DNA from: Pseudomonas parafulva
Lineage (GTDB): Bacteria; Pseudomonadota; Gammaproteobacteria; Pseudomonadales; Pseudomonadaceae
Assembly (NCBI RefSeq): GCF_002021815.1
Contig: NZ_CP019952.1
Span: 4,433,001-4,497,000 of the forward strand
Reading direction: 5' to 3'
Length of the DNA stretch: 64,000 nt
Shown: in pieces, positions 18,788 to 26,662 of the stretch
Position numbering within the stretch: the first letter of the stretch is position 1
Layout of the letters: each line of letters begins with the position of its first letter
The notes under the pieces: model-generated
Seen by the model: only the letters and a program-made list of their open reading frames with translations
Databases searched by the model: none
What the model was told of the DNA's origin: nothing
Program-made: the position numbers and the translations under genes

Positions 18788-18997
18788 TTAGTGCAGGGCC
18801 TCACCAAGCGTGCCAACCTTGTGCAACTGGTAATCGATGACGGTTTGATAAAGGTGCTCCGCCTCGATGCGAAGCCGCTCCACCACATCGGCTGGTTGCC
18901 CCTCGCCCACAGCCTGCTGATGGTCACGGATCGCTTGGAGGGCTTACCGTAGTAGCGGCTCTCCTGCGTCGGCCATTCCCAGAATCGTCCTCTTCAC
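18788..18997 (-). pseudogene. Small island protein interrupted by an in-frame TAA; paralogue of 23036-23245
   Basis: From GTG at 18997 the frame reads MKRTILGMADAGEPLLR, then TAA, then ALQAIRDHQQ ... RLRIEAEHLYQTVIDYQL to a second stop at 18788. Across the stop it aligns end to end with the 69-residue protein at 23036-23245 (MKRDLSKML ... LRLMAEHRFQAVTDYQL). Total length, GTG start and spacing of the conserved core agree, so a single stop codon interrupts an otherwise whole gene. The GTG overlaps the TGA of the preceding gene (GTGA). Function unknown. Confidence 0.65.
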
Positions 18998-19392
18998 TTC
19001 GAGCACCTACCCTGCCGGCTGGAACGGTGTGCGTTCAGATGCTCAAGCTCTCTCTGCCAGGCCAGAACAAATTTCTCGAAGTCGAGGAAGTACGCCCCCG
19101 CAGCCAGGCGAGTGGATCCCACACTCGCTGCCCTAAAGCGCTGACGCCATGGCTCTGGAATACTGTCATCAACGACTAGGCGAATGCCGTTGTGGTACTG
19201 AGTTGTGACGGCTGCCATGAGCTCCTGGCTCGAAATCTCACGACCCGTCACCAAGCCCTCGAGAGCCTGATCAACCTCATCGAGCTCCACCAACACCTTC
19301 ACAGCGGCGGGGTCGCCAGGCTTCTGCTCGGCAAGGGCCCACAAGGCTCTGCGCTTCGCAACTTCGAGTTTGCGCAGCTGGTCGTCGGTCAT
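18994..19392 (-). CDS. Hypothetical island protein (132 aa)
   Basis: A charged, probably cytoplasmic protein. The first ~60 residues form two predicted helices (QLRKLEVAKRRALWALAEQ and VKVLVELDEVDQALEGL), then an alpha/beta C-terminal half ending in FVLAWQRELEHLNAH. No family was recognised. The ATG at 19392 is preceded by an in-frame GTG that adds one residue. It is the middle gene of a minus-strand trio with the 121-aa gene upstream and the interrupted 69-aa-type gene downstream, which it overlaps. Confidence 0.6.
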   Translation of the reverse strand: MTDDQLRKLEVAKRRALWALAEQKPGDPAAVKVLVELDEVDQALEGLVTGREISSQELMAAVTTQYHNGIRLVVDDSIPEPWRQRFRAASVGSTRLAAGAYFLDFEKFVLAWQRELEHLNAHRSSRQGRCSK

Positions 19393-19425
19393 CACGCAGC
19401 ACCTCGGTTTGTAACCAGCATCACC

Positions 19426-19791
19426 TCATATGCCCATTTCATCATCGATGCGGTCTCCCTTCGTCCTGTGAGTGAGCTGGTTCATCGGCAGTCGAGCCAT
19501 GAGCCCATCGGCCAAATCACTGGCGTGTCGTGAGTACAGCGTGACAGTGCCAGGTATTGCATCACGTAGCGGTACGAATGCACCGACTCTGCCTTGGGCA
19601 ATTTTCAGTAGATTCAACACTTGGTGGCCCAACGTAGCCGTGGACAGATGATCAACCGTGGCATGCTCCGGGTAGTCAAAAGTGCCCCACAGCTCAACGA
19701 CGAACTCGAGCAGTAGCTCAGGGCCATAGTGTTCGAGGGCAATCTCCCAAAGCAGGGGCTCCTGGCCGAGGGATAGGCGTTTGCTAGGCAT
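19426..19791 (-). CDS. Hypothetical island protein (121 aa)
   Basis: A 121-residue frame starting MPSKRLSLGQEPLLWEIALE, mostly helical in appearance, with the segment LGHQVLNLLKIAQGRVGAFVPLRD in the middle. No family was recognised. The start ATG at 19791 lies 15 bp from the divergent exoribonuclease gene, so the two share a promoter region; a much longer in-frame extension upstream is antisense to that gene and is rejected. It is followed at 33 bp by the 132-aa gene. Confidence 0.55.
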   Translation of the reverse strand: MPSKRLSLGQEPLLWEIALEHYGPELLLEFVVELWGTFDYPEHATVDHLSTATLGHQVLNLLKIAQGRVGAFVPLRDAIPGTVTLYSRHASDLADGLMARLPMNQLTHRTKGDRIDDEMGI

Positions 19792-19806
19792 AGAGGATAT
19801 TCGACT

Positions 19807-20247
19807 GTGAGACTCTTTCTGGACTGCGAATTCACCGAGCTCAGCCAACAGGCCAAGCTCATCTCCTTGGCGCTGGTCGCCGAGGATGACCGGGAATTCT
19901 ACGTTGAACTCCTCGACGCGTGGCGAGAAGAAGACTGCAGTGATTTCGTGAGAGAGATCGTACTGCCGCAGTTGTGGGGTGGTGAGTACGCCATGCCGGT
20001 CATCGAGGCCAGAGCGGCGCTCCTGCGGTTTCTGGCAACCTACGAAGAAGAGCTCGAGATTGTCACTGACGCACCTGCCTACGACTGGGAGCTGTTTTGC
20101 GAGCTCGCCTATCACGATGGGAAATGGCCCCAGAACGTCAGGAACTTCCCCATCGATGCCACGACCCTGACCGCGAAGAATGATGGGGAGGAACTGCCTC
20201 ACCACGCCCTGCTGGACGCCAGAATCATCACCAGCATGTTCAGTTAA
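19807..20247 (+). CDS. Small DEDDh-type 3'-5' exoribonuclease
   Basis: A 146-residue protein with the exonuclease core and little else. Motif I is LFLDCEF (D6, E8), motif II is APAYDWELF (D93), and motif III is HHALLDARI (H132 or H133 with D137). This compact layout resembles the Rv2179c-like family, whose members trim RNA 3' ends with two metal ions. Start is GTG at 19807. It is divergent from the 121-aa gene and 140 bp upstream of the large ATPase gene. In islands such nucleases may act on phage or host RNA, but the target is unknown. Confidence 0.78.
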   Translation: MRLFLDCEFTELSQQAKLISLALVAEDDREFYVELLDAWREEDCSDFVREIVLPQLWGGEYAMPVIEARAALLRFLATYEEELEIVTDAPAYDWELFCELAYHDGKWPQNVRNFPIDATTLTAKNDGEELPHHALLDARIITSMFS

Positions 20248-20388
20248 AGAACGTCCCCTGACTGGTGAGAAGGTCGGCTTCAGTTTGGGACAGTTTGGAA
20301 ATCTTTTGCAATCAGCTTGCAGGCCAATCAATAGCAATATGCCACACCCCGCCTACGCTTACTGATTTTAGGCTATTGGGGAGGAGCT

Positions 20389-22986
20389 ATGTCTACGATT
20401 GAAGCTGGGCCGGTTGCGGCTGACGATTTTGAAATCTGGCTGAGCACTCGGCCTAAGTGGCTGCAAACAGCAGCCCGCTTAATGATCAACTCCAAACGGC
20501 GTCCGAACGACGCAGAGACCGACGAACTGGTACGGCTCTGCAAGCTCGAGGCGAAGGGAGTAACTGATCCAGGCTTCCTCACGGTTGTTCCTGGCACTCT
20601 CTCTGAAGCAGCCAACAAGCCTATGCTGCGAATCGATGAAATTCTGGAAGTGCACGGTCTGAACGCCATCAAGGCCGGCGCAAAGCTTCCTATGGGCAGC
20701 AGCAATCTCACTGTGATTTACGGGCAGAACGGAACGGGCAAAAGCGGCTATGCCCGGCTGTTAAAGCAGATCTGTGGATCACGATCCAAGGACGAAATCC
20801 GCAGCAACGTTTTCGACCCTACTCCCACCGAATGTCGTGCCCAGTTCAAAATTTCGGTCGATGGCAAAGAAGATCTTGTCCACTGGGACGTTCCGAGCGG
20901 GCCCCATGTAGCCCTGCGCCATGCCCAAGTATTCGATACCAAGTCAGCCCAGCTATACATGGGCCAGACAGAGGCATGCTACGAACCCAGCCGAATGAAA
21001 TTCGTCTCGGCGCTGATCGCAACGGCAGATGCCGTTCGTATGAAATTGGATGCAGAAAAGGAATCGCTTAAAAAAGCTCTTCCCGCGATCCCTGAAACGC
21101 TGAAGGGAACAGCCGAAGCCAAGTGGCTCACCGGCCTAAAGAGCACGACATCGGCTGCAAGCATTGATAAAGAATGCCTCTACCCAGAGGCACTCGACCG
21201 CGAGCGAATCGAGAGCGAAGGCTTGCTCGCTGAGAAGGATATTGCTGGTCGCCTGCTAGCCATTGGAAAAGAAAAAACGGCGCTCTCGAGCATCGAAAAA
21301 ACGATGAATTCTCTAATGGATGGCCTTTCCGAAGAGGCAGCCCTTGAGCTGTCACAGTTGAAAACAAACGCTGTCCAGGCGCGAAAAACCAGTGAGGAAG
21401 CTGCCACTGCAGTATTTGGAAAGGCTGAGCTGGATGGGATCGGTAGCACGACATGGCAGCAGATGTGGGAGCAGGCACGTGCCTACTCCACCACCATGGC
21501 CTATCCACAAGAGGCGTTTCCGAATACATCGGCTGACTCACGTTGTGTGCTCTGCCATCAGCAGCTAGACGCAGCTGCGAAGACGCGAATGACCGAATTT
21601 GAAGGGTTCGTTACGCATGGGCTCGAGACAGCAGCCAAAACAGCGGAGACTGGCTTCAGCGAACGGAAAGCCCGGCTTCCTGTCTTGCCCGCCCAAGCGG
21701 GTTGGGTCGTGCAGCTGTCGACGCTCGGCTTCGAAGAAGCTGAAGCTATTGCCTCATATGGCCAACTCAAAGCTCGCTCGGAGCACATCGGCCTGGGTCA
21801 GCAGATAGCTGACGTTCAAGAATTTGACTGGACTCAAATCAGTGCTGCCATCAAGACGAAATCCGAGGCGCTGAATGAGGAAGAACAGAATCTGTCAGCC
21901 CTCCTGAAGGATGAAAATCGACAAAAAATGCAGCACCGTGTTCTACAGCTTCAAATGAAGCAATGGCTCGCGCAAAACAGAGCATCAATCCTCGCAGAGA
22001 AAGCCAGGCTGACATCAGTTGCTGAGCTGGAAAAATCCAGTCGTTCGGCTTCAACGTCTCAGCTCACGATCAAAAAGACCGAGCTCGGTAAAATCGAACT
22101 AGATGCAGGTTACCAGGCTCGGTTCATCGACGAGCTAAGGCTACTGGGTGGCAAGCGCATCCCCGTCGCGCCACAAAGCAAATCAGGCGGTAAAGGTAAA
22201 ATCACATTCGGCCTGAACCTGGTGGGAGCTCATGGCACTCATGGGCCAGAATTTATCTTGAGCGAGGGTGAAACCCGGATCGCATCGCTCGCCGCGTTCC
22301 TCGCCGATACCACCGGCTCGAACCAGCTGGCCCCCTTCATCTTCGATGACCCGATCTCATCCCTTGATCAAGATTTTGAGGAGAAGGTCGTCGAGCGCTT
22401 AGTCACGCTAGCGGCCACAAGGCAGGTCATCATCTTCACGCACCGGCTTTCGCTGGTGGCCCTGGTAGAAGCGGTGACTGACAAGTGGAGCAAGATGCCA
22501 GAAATGCCCACCGTGAAACCGACGATCACTTCACTTCGGCGGATGGACAAGTGCGCGGGAATCGTGGCGGCCCAAAGTGCCAGAGACTTGAAACCCGAGA
22601 AAGCAGTTCGTGGACTCATAGACCATACGATCACACGATTGAAAAAAATACAGGCGGACGCCGACGTGGACGCCTACGAGATCCACGCCAAAAGCGCCTG
22701 TAGCGACTTCCGGATTATCGTAGAGCGCACAGTGGAGTTCATCCTGCTTGCAGATGTGATCGGTCGATTCCGGCGTGCGATCAACACCCAGAACAAGCTT
22801 CACAAGGTTGCCAAGGTCACCAACGCGGATTGTGTATTCATCGACGACTTGATGACCAGGTACTCAGTCTTTGAGCACTCACAGTCGGATGAGCTGCCAA
22901 GCAACGCCTTGGAGCTCGACGTCTTCGAGACCGATGTGACTGCTTTGAATGATTGGCTCAAGGAGTTTGGATCGAGAGCAGCTTAA
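20389..22986 (+). CDS. SMC/Rad50-like ATPase with zinc hook, RloC-like candidate anticodon nuclease
   Basis: An 865-residue ABC-type ATPase. Walker A is YGQNGTGKSGYA (112-119), a zinc-hook CxxC lies at C386/C389 between coiled coils, the signature is LSEGETRIASLAAF, Walker B/D-loop is FIFDDPISSLD (D653, D654, D660) and the switch histidine is in IIFTHRLSLV. After the ATPase, a ~150-residue helical domain has R775-x3-E779 and H830, the order of the R-E-H catalytic triad of PrrC/RloC tRNA anticodon nucleases. RloC is exactly a zinc-hook ATPase with a C-terminal nuclease, activated by DNA damage or phage counter-restriction. The triad assignment is my inference. ATG at 20389 follows GAGGAG. No restriction-modification genes are adjacent. 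Confidence 0.72.
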   Translation: MSTIEAGPVAADDFEIWLSTRPKWLQTAARLMINSKRRPNDAETDELVRLCKLEAKGVTDPGFLTVVPGTLSEAANKPMLRIDEILEVHGLNAIKAGAKLPMGSSNLTVIYGQNGTGKSGYARLLKQICGSRSKDEIRSNVFDPTPTECRAQFKISVDGKEDLVHWDVPSGPHVALRHAQVFDTKSAQLYMGQTEACYEPSRMKFVSALIATADAVRMKLDAEKESLKKALPAIPETLKGTAEAKWLTGLKSTTSAASIDKECLYPEALDRERIESEGLLAEKDIAGRLLAIGKEKTALSSIEKTMNSLMDGLSEEAALELSQLKTNAVQARKTSEEAATAVFGKAELDGIGSTTWQQMWEQARAYSTTMAYPQEAFPNTSADSRCVLCHQQLDAAAKTRMTEFEGFVTHGLETAAKTAETGFSERKARLPVLPAQAGWVVQLSTLGFEEAEAIASYGQLKARSEHIGLGQQIADVQEFDWTQISAAIKTKSEALNEEEQNLSALLKDENRQKMQHRVLQLQMKQWLAQNRASILAEKARLTSVAELEKSSRSASTSQLTIKKTELGKIELDAGYQARFIDELRLLGGKRIPVAPQSKSGGKGKITFGLNLVGAHGTHGPEFILSEGETRIASLAAFLADTTGSNQLAPFIFDDPISSLDQDFEEKVVERLVTLAATRQVIIFTHRLSLVALVEAVTDKWSKMPEMPTVKPTITSLRRMDKCAGIVAAQSARDLKPEKAVRGLIDHTITRLKKIQADADVDAYEIHAKSACSDFRIIVERTVEFILLADVIGRFRRAINTQNKLHKVAKVTNADCVFIDDLMTRYSVFEHSQSDELPSNALELDVFETDVTALNDWLKEFGSRAA

Positions 22987-23035
22987 GAGCCGCCTGGAGG
23001 AAGCTCGCTTGCCCAGCTCGCTGGGCTTTCTCCTG

Positions 23036-23245
23036 CTAATGACCTATCCCAACGGGCCCACCCAGGGCTCGTAGCTGGTAATCAGTGACGGCTTGAAAAC
23101 GATGCTCCGCCATCAACCGCAGACGCTCCAACTCCATCCCCACGACCCCATCAGCTTCGGCCTGATGGTAGGCCTTCAGCGCTTCCACAGCCTCGGTGTA
23201 CAGCGGATGGTCGGGCATCAGCATCTTGCTCAGATCTCTTTTCAC
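23036..23245 (-). CDS. Small hypothetical island protein (69 aa), GTG start
   Basis: A 69-residue helical protein: MKRDLSKMLMPDHPLYTEAVEALKAYHQ followed in order by LRLMAEHRFQAVTDYQL. The GTG start has a GGGAGAG ribosome binding site. A same-length relative with an internal stop codon lies at 18788-18997. Two copies flanking the ATPase/exonuclease module suggest an island-wide small-protein family. No function can be given. Confidence 0.6.
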   Translation of the reverse strand: MKRDLSKMLMPDHPLYTEAVEALKAYHQAEADGVVGMELERLRLMAEHRFQAVTDYQLRALGGPVGIGH

Positions 23246-23471
23246 GATCTCTCCCTTTCGCCAGGGCTATCCCTCCAGCTAAGCGAATTACTGAGGCAAC
23301 TATCGTCGCAGAACCTAGGCCCCAGCTCAGCGCTGTCACAGATGCATTACAGACCAGTCCAACATCGCAGTCGAGGAACAGAAACGATACGTTCGGCAGC
23401 AAACATTCCAAACCAGTGTGTTATAGGCGATGGTGTCCGCGACATTTGAGCAGACACCATCGCTTTAAACG

Positions 23472-23774
23472 CTAGGGGCGATTGAGGTTGTTGCGCACGG
23501 TCTGAAAGGTATCGACACCCGAAACCAGCTCCAGCGCTGCACGAACGCGGTTACCAGCATCTACAGAAGCTTCCGCGAAGCTGCAACGGTAGCGGGCCTG
23601 CAGGACTCTTGCTGTTTCCAAAACCACAGCCTCTTCGCCGTGTTCGCGGATGGCCATTTGAAGGTGATACAGATCGCGAGAAGCATTCAGACCATTTTTG
23701 GTAGCGATAGCTGCTGCAAAGGCATCAGACGCTATCTGTTCAACTATTTGGGTAAAAGAGATGACGGCTTGCAT
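23472..23774 (-). CDS. Hypothetical protein (100 aa)
   Basis: The ATG at 23774 is chosen over one 22 codons upstream because GGGAGT precedes it at good spacing and the sequence becomes regular there (MQAVISFTQIVEQIASDAF). The protein appears wholly helical, ending QTVRNNLNRP. No family was recognised. It is divergent from the SOS-box membrane-protein gene; a 9-C homopolymer (23870-23878) and the LexA-like box lie between them. Confidence 0.5.
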   Translation of the reverse strand: MQAVISFTQIVEQIASDAFAAAIATKNGLNASRDLYHLQMAIREHGEEAVVLETARVLQARYRCSFAEASVDAGNRVRAALELVSGVDTFQTVRNNLNRP

Positions 23775-24086
23775 AAGGACTCCCAGGCTCGGTTGATGGA
23801 GGTGCATGGTCAGATATTGGGGCGGGCCTCTTGATTCCAAGTGCGTGAAGCGGTCGGCGAGCGTTGCCTCCCCCCCCCGATCTCTAGCTCTTCACCATTC
23901 AGCCTGCAGGCACTCGAAACGAGTAAAGCGGTAGCTCCGTGCTGCTGGAGTCAATGAGGCCGAGGAACGTCAACATTTATGAATGCTCTAACTGTATATA
24001 TGTACAGTTAAACGGTTTGCGGAGATCTGGTCAATCTCGCTTACCCGCATCATGATGACCGGCATCAGACCTAGGAGACATGGGAG
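23775..24086. other. Intergenic region with C9 tract and LexA box
   Basis: No gene is seen. It contains an uninterrupted run of nine C (23870-23878), which could be slippage-prone, and the LexA-like operator described separately. Confidence 0.6.
23992..24007. promoter_or_regulatory. LexA (SOS) box
   Basis: CTGTATATATGTACAG matches the gamma-proteobacterial LexA consensus CTG-N10-CAG with the alternating TA core, differing from the ideal by one base, within the longer palindrome AACTGTA-N6-TACAGTT. It lies 80 bp before the membrane-protein gene at 24087 and overlaps the likely -10 element, so repression relieved by DNA damage is expected. Confidence 0.82.
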
Positions 24087-25061
24087 ATGGAGCTAACCAT
24101 GAGGATCGTCATTTTGCTTTTCGTGCTTGCCGCCATAGTGCTGGCGATCCTGCTTTGGCTGAATCCAGACCTGCCCAGTAGCGCTACGCAAATCGCGACC
24201 CTGCTGGGTGCTGTAGCCTTGGCTAGCACGGCGGTCAGTCCAATTTTCAAACAGGAAAAGAAGCAAAGTTTTTACACGCTGACACTCTTCCGCGACAACG
24301 CACTGGGTGGGTTCATGGCCGGGCCCGCGTATCACCCTTACTGGGATAGCCTGGGCCATTTGTTTAACGGTCTCGATTCGAGAAGCTCGGCATTTGGCTC
24401 GGCAATGCTCGTTGAAAAAGCCCAGGCTCCCGATTTCCTTCAGTACGCAATCATGAAGCAGCTGATCCTCACCCTCAAAGGACATTGGGATGGTGAAACA
24501 GTGAGGTTGGGAGGGGTATACGGCGGTAACCCTGCCGGGAAGCTCATAATGGGCACTGATAGCCCTTTCGATACGTTGAAAGGTACAACTGTACGAGCAG
24601 CACTAGGGACTAACCCGTTTGGGCATTTGATCCCGGATGAGGACATCCAGGTGCCCAAAGGCACAACGCTGGTTGCAAAAACTATAGGTGATGACAGGCT
24701 CATCGAGCTGAACACAAATGGATTCAAGATCACAATGGGTGTGGTTGGCTGGTCTACAAAAACGCTGACTACGCCCGTATGGGGAATAGTTGACCCACCA
24801 GTAAAAGAGCCTCTCCGGTACGAGCTTCAGCAATACACCATAGTGATCATGGCTGAGACGCCGAAATTCCGGCGTTATCTGGCTGGAGTTGATTCGTACT
24901 GGAAATGGTTTGAGAACATCAAGGATGCTTTCGTCGACATCGATTGGAAGACGATTGATGCGGCCATGATCGATCAAAGCCGCCGAGGCGATTACCCCGA
25001 CGTCCTAGGCCAGAACATTCAGCGCTACAGGGCTGCCCAAGACTCCTCTGGAGTGGAGTGA
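24087..25061 (+). CDS. SOS-controlled membrane protein of unknown function
   Basis: A 324-residue protein with two N-terminal hydrophobic helices at about 5-24 (IVILLFVLAAIVLAILLWL) and 32-50 (ATQIATLLGAVALASTAV), then a soluble domain of ~270 residues starting IFKQEKKQSFY. No domain was recognised; the soluble part contains a glycine-rich LGGVYGGNPAGKLIMG stretch and several aromatic residues. Start ATG at 24087 follows AGGAG. The upstream LexA box implies induction by DNA damage. In a defence island, a damage-induced membrane protein could be an abortive-infection effector; that is speculation from context only. Confidence 0.7.
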   Translation: MELTMRIVILLFVLAAIVLAILLWLNPDLPSSATQIATLLGAVALASTAVSPIFKQEKKQSFYTLTLFRDNALGGFMAGPAYHPYWDSLGHLFNGLDSRSSAFGSAMLVEKAQAPDFLQYAIMKQLILTLKGHWDGETVRLGGVYGGNPAGKLIMGTDSPFDTLKGTTVRAALGTNPFGHLIPDEDIQVPKGTTLVAKTIGDDRLIELNTNGFKITMGVVGWSTKTLTTPVWGIVDPPVKEPLRYELQQYTIVIMAETPKFRRYLAGVDSYWKWFENIKDAFVDIDWKTIDAAMIDQSRRGDYPDVLGQNIQRYRAAQDSSGVE

Positions 25062-25200
25062 CAAGCCAATCCATATGCCGTTCGGCGCACCTGATCTCGT
25101 GGCGGAGCTCACATGCATCTCGCTGGCTTTTTACCTTGCCGCATACCTTGGAGTCAGCTCTACCCGCGAGTGATCATGATGAGTCCTGATCGGTCGGATC

Positions 25201-25419
25201 TCAGACCTCACCGTAGAAGACCAAATCGTCCAGGTAGTCTTGGGCTTCTTTGCGACATCGCTCTGACACATAGGGCGTCTGCTCGATGACTCGGCGGCCC
25301 CCCTCCACGTTGAGCGTGGCTAGCACAAAGATCAGGTGTGAACTCAGGAGTCGCTCTTCAGTGAGCTCTTCCTCAAGCACGTTCTCCGGCGTCAGGTATT
25401 CCTGCCTTGGCCCGTTCAT
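25201..25419 (-). CDS. Hypothetical protein (72 aa)
   Basis: Start ATG at 25419 has GGAG seven bases upstream; the longer frame to 25479 adds a hydrophobic stretch without a ribosome binding site. The protein is acidic (NVLEEELTEERLLSSHLIF) with a C-terminal helix ending DYLDDLVFYGEV. No family was recognised. Between it and the preceding gene a 32-codon plus-strand frame (25075-25173, hydrophobic centre) exists but is too weak to call. Confidence 0.5.
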   Translation of the reverse strand: MNGPRQEYLTPENVLEEELTEERLLSSHLIFVLATLNVEGGRRVIEQTPYVSERCRKEAQDYLDDLVFYGEV

Positions 25420-25563
25420 TTCAGTCTCCGACTGATGGGATAGAACGAATGATAAGACTAAGACTAAAGCGGCTGGCACTAGACTGACGGTTGGTCGAGC
25501 TTACAGAGAAGCTGGCCGCTGGAGACCAATCCCCAAGCGACCATCATCCTTAGAAGATTTCAC

Positions 25564-25854
25564 TCAGGCCACGTAGGTTTGAACGGGTTGGTGTTCTGTC
25601 GTGATACGCCTTGCGCGTCCCACTCCCCAAGCCAAGGCTCTTGTCATCGACTCTCCAGGTCGCGAATCAAATGCCTCTTCGTGGAGAGCCATTCCACAGC
25701 CGGCGTATACGCCGATAAACATCTGGGTGCCACCTGTCCGCGACAGTCGCACCTGTACATCTATGGTCGTTCCATCGTCCAACGTCTCGTCGTGAGACCG
25801 GTGGTGAAGCGTCGGATCAGCCCAACCCCAAAAAACCTCACCACGTATGCGCAT
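25564..25854 (-). CDS. Hypothetical protein (96 aa)
   Basis: A 96-residue frame with a strong GGAGGG site before ATG. Composition suggests a beta-rich small domain: MRIRGEVFWGWADP, DDGTTIDVQVRLSRTGGTQM and FIGVYAGCGMALHEEAF. No family was recognised. It lies downstream, on the same strand, of the thiamine-diphosphate-enzyme remnant, and the ribosome site argues for an independent real gene. Confidence 0.55.
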   Translation of the reverse strand: MRIRGEVFWGWADPTLHHRSHDETLDDGTTIDVQVRLSRTGGTQMFIGVYAGCGMALHEEAFDSRPGESMTRALAWGVGRARRITTEHQPVQTYVA

Positions 25855-25888
25855 GCATCCCTCCTACGACTTTAGTATTAGATTGGCG

Positions 25889-26314
25889 TCATCCCACCAT
25901 AGTCCACTCGGGGGCTTGTGCAATAGGGCGATGAGCAAATTCTGGCCTACCCAGACGACTGGCTGACTGAACCGAGTAATGTTGATACTGGAGCACTACC
26001 GTGATGTGGATGCCCAGGGGCACAGCCGTTTCCAGCTCTTGGATGTTCATCATAAAGCCGCCGTTGCCGCAGATAGAGATGAAGGGGCGATCAGTGTGCA
26101 CCAGGTGCGCCGCCATCGCCGATGGCAAGCCGGCACCCATGGTCTCCAGGGCGTTGACCAGAAGCACTATGGTCGGATTGTGCCCCTTGTAGCTGCGGAC
26201 GAACCACATCTTGTAGACGCCCTTATCTAGGGCGACGATACCCTCGGACGGCAGTACACGACGACCAAGCGCTGTGGTATAGGAATCAGCTATTCGAACG
26301 CCTAGAATCACCAA
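25889..26314 (-). pseudogene. Fragment of an acetolactate-synthase-like ThDP enzyme
   Basis: About 110 residues match the C-terminal ThDP-binding domain of catabolic acetolactate synthases: VYKMWFVRSYKGHNP, NALETMGAGLPSAMAA, and ICGNGGFMMNIQELETAV. The usual GDGG magnesium-binding aspartate is N here, and the protein leaves the family alignment after GIHITVVL. The N-terminal ~400 residues and the C-terminal end are missing. It is a dead piece of metabolic DNA between cargo genes, probably left by an earlier rearrangement. Confidence 0.8.
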
Positions 26315-26469
26315 AACGAGGAAAGTTGCACTTAGCCTCAGTGGTGCATCGAATTTGTGGCTTATCCTTTTCCCCTAGGGGGCACTGCCTTCGAAAAGCT
26401 AGGTGAATGAGCTCCATTCATGGGAATCTAATGGCGGGACGGGATACAACCCTGGATAGTGCTAAGCTA

Positions 26470-26499
26470 TTGACAATATCAGTATGATGGCACGATACT
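26470..26499 (+). promoter_or_regulatory. Retron promoter
   Basis: TTGACA (26470-26475, perfect) and GATACT (26494-26499, 4 of 6) are 18 bp apart. Expected initiation at about 26506 coincides with the first base of the retron ncRNA. Confidence 0.75.
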
Positions 26500-26507
26500 T
26501 TTGCTGT

Positions 26508-26641
26508 GAAGCTTACAGGCAGATTTTTTGCCGCGTTTCGTCGGCATTTGAAACCATCGTGTCGGAGATTGCTTCGACGTGACTCACAACTGGGCGCTTC
26601 GGAATACCCTGCCGGGACGCATATGAGTGCCTGTAAGCTTC
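26508..26641 (+). ncRNA. Retron msr-msd non-coding RNA
   Basis: The ends are a perfect 14-bp inverted repeat, GAAGCTTACAGGCA (26508-26521, a1) and TGCCTGTAAGCTTC (26628-26641, a2), as retron RNAs require. Inside are a TGCCG/CGGCA hairpin (26529-26546), a GTCGGAG/CTTCGAC hairpin around 26561-26578, and a long msd-type hairpin bounded by ACTCA/TGAGT (26582-26628). The RT start codon is 22 bp downstream. The branching guanosine and the exact msDNA length cannot be fixed by eye. The RNA primes and templates a branched RNA-DNA molecule. Confidence 0.9.
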
Positions 26642-26662
26642 CGTTTCAAACAAGGATGTTTC

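Noticed and set aside
19792..20337. N-terminal extension of the minus-strand 121-aa gene
   Set aside because: It is antisense to the exoribonuclease gene with intact D-E-D-H-D motifs and has no domain of its own.
25075..25173. 32-codon plus-strand frame with a hydrophobic centre
   Set aside because: Could be a small membrane peptide but has poor ribosome-site spacing and no supporting evidence.
26627..26662. Upstream GTG start for the retron RT
   Set aside because: It would translate through the a2 arm of the ncRNA; ATG 26663 has a proper AAGGA site.
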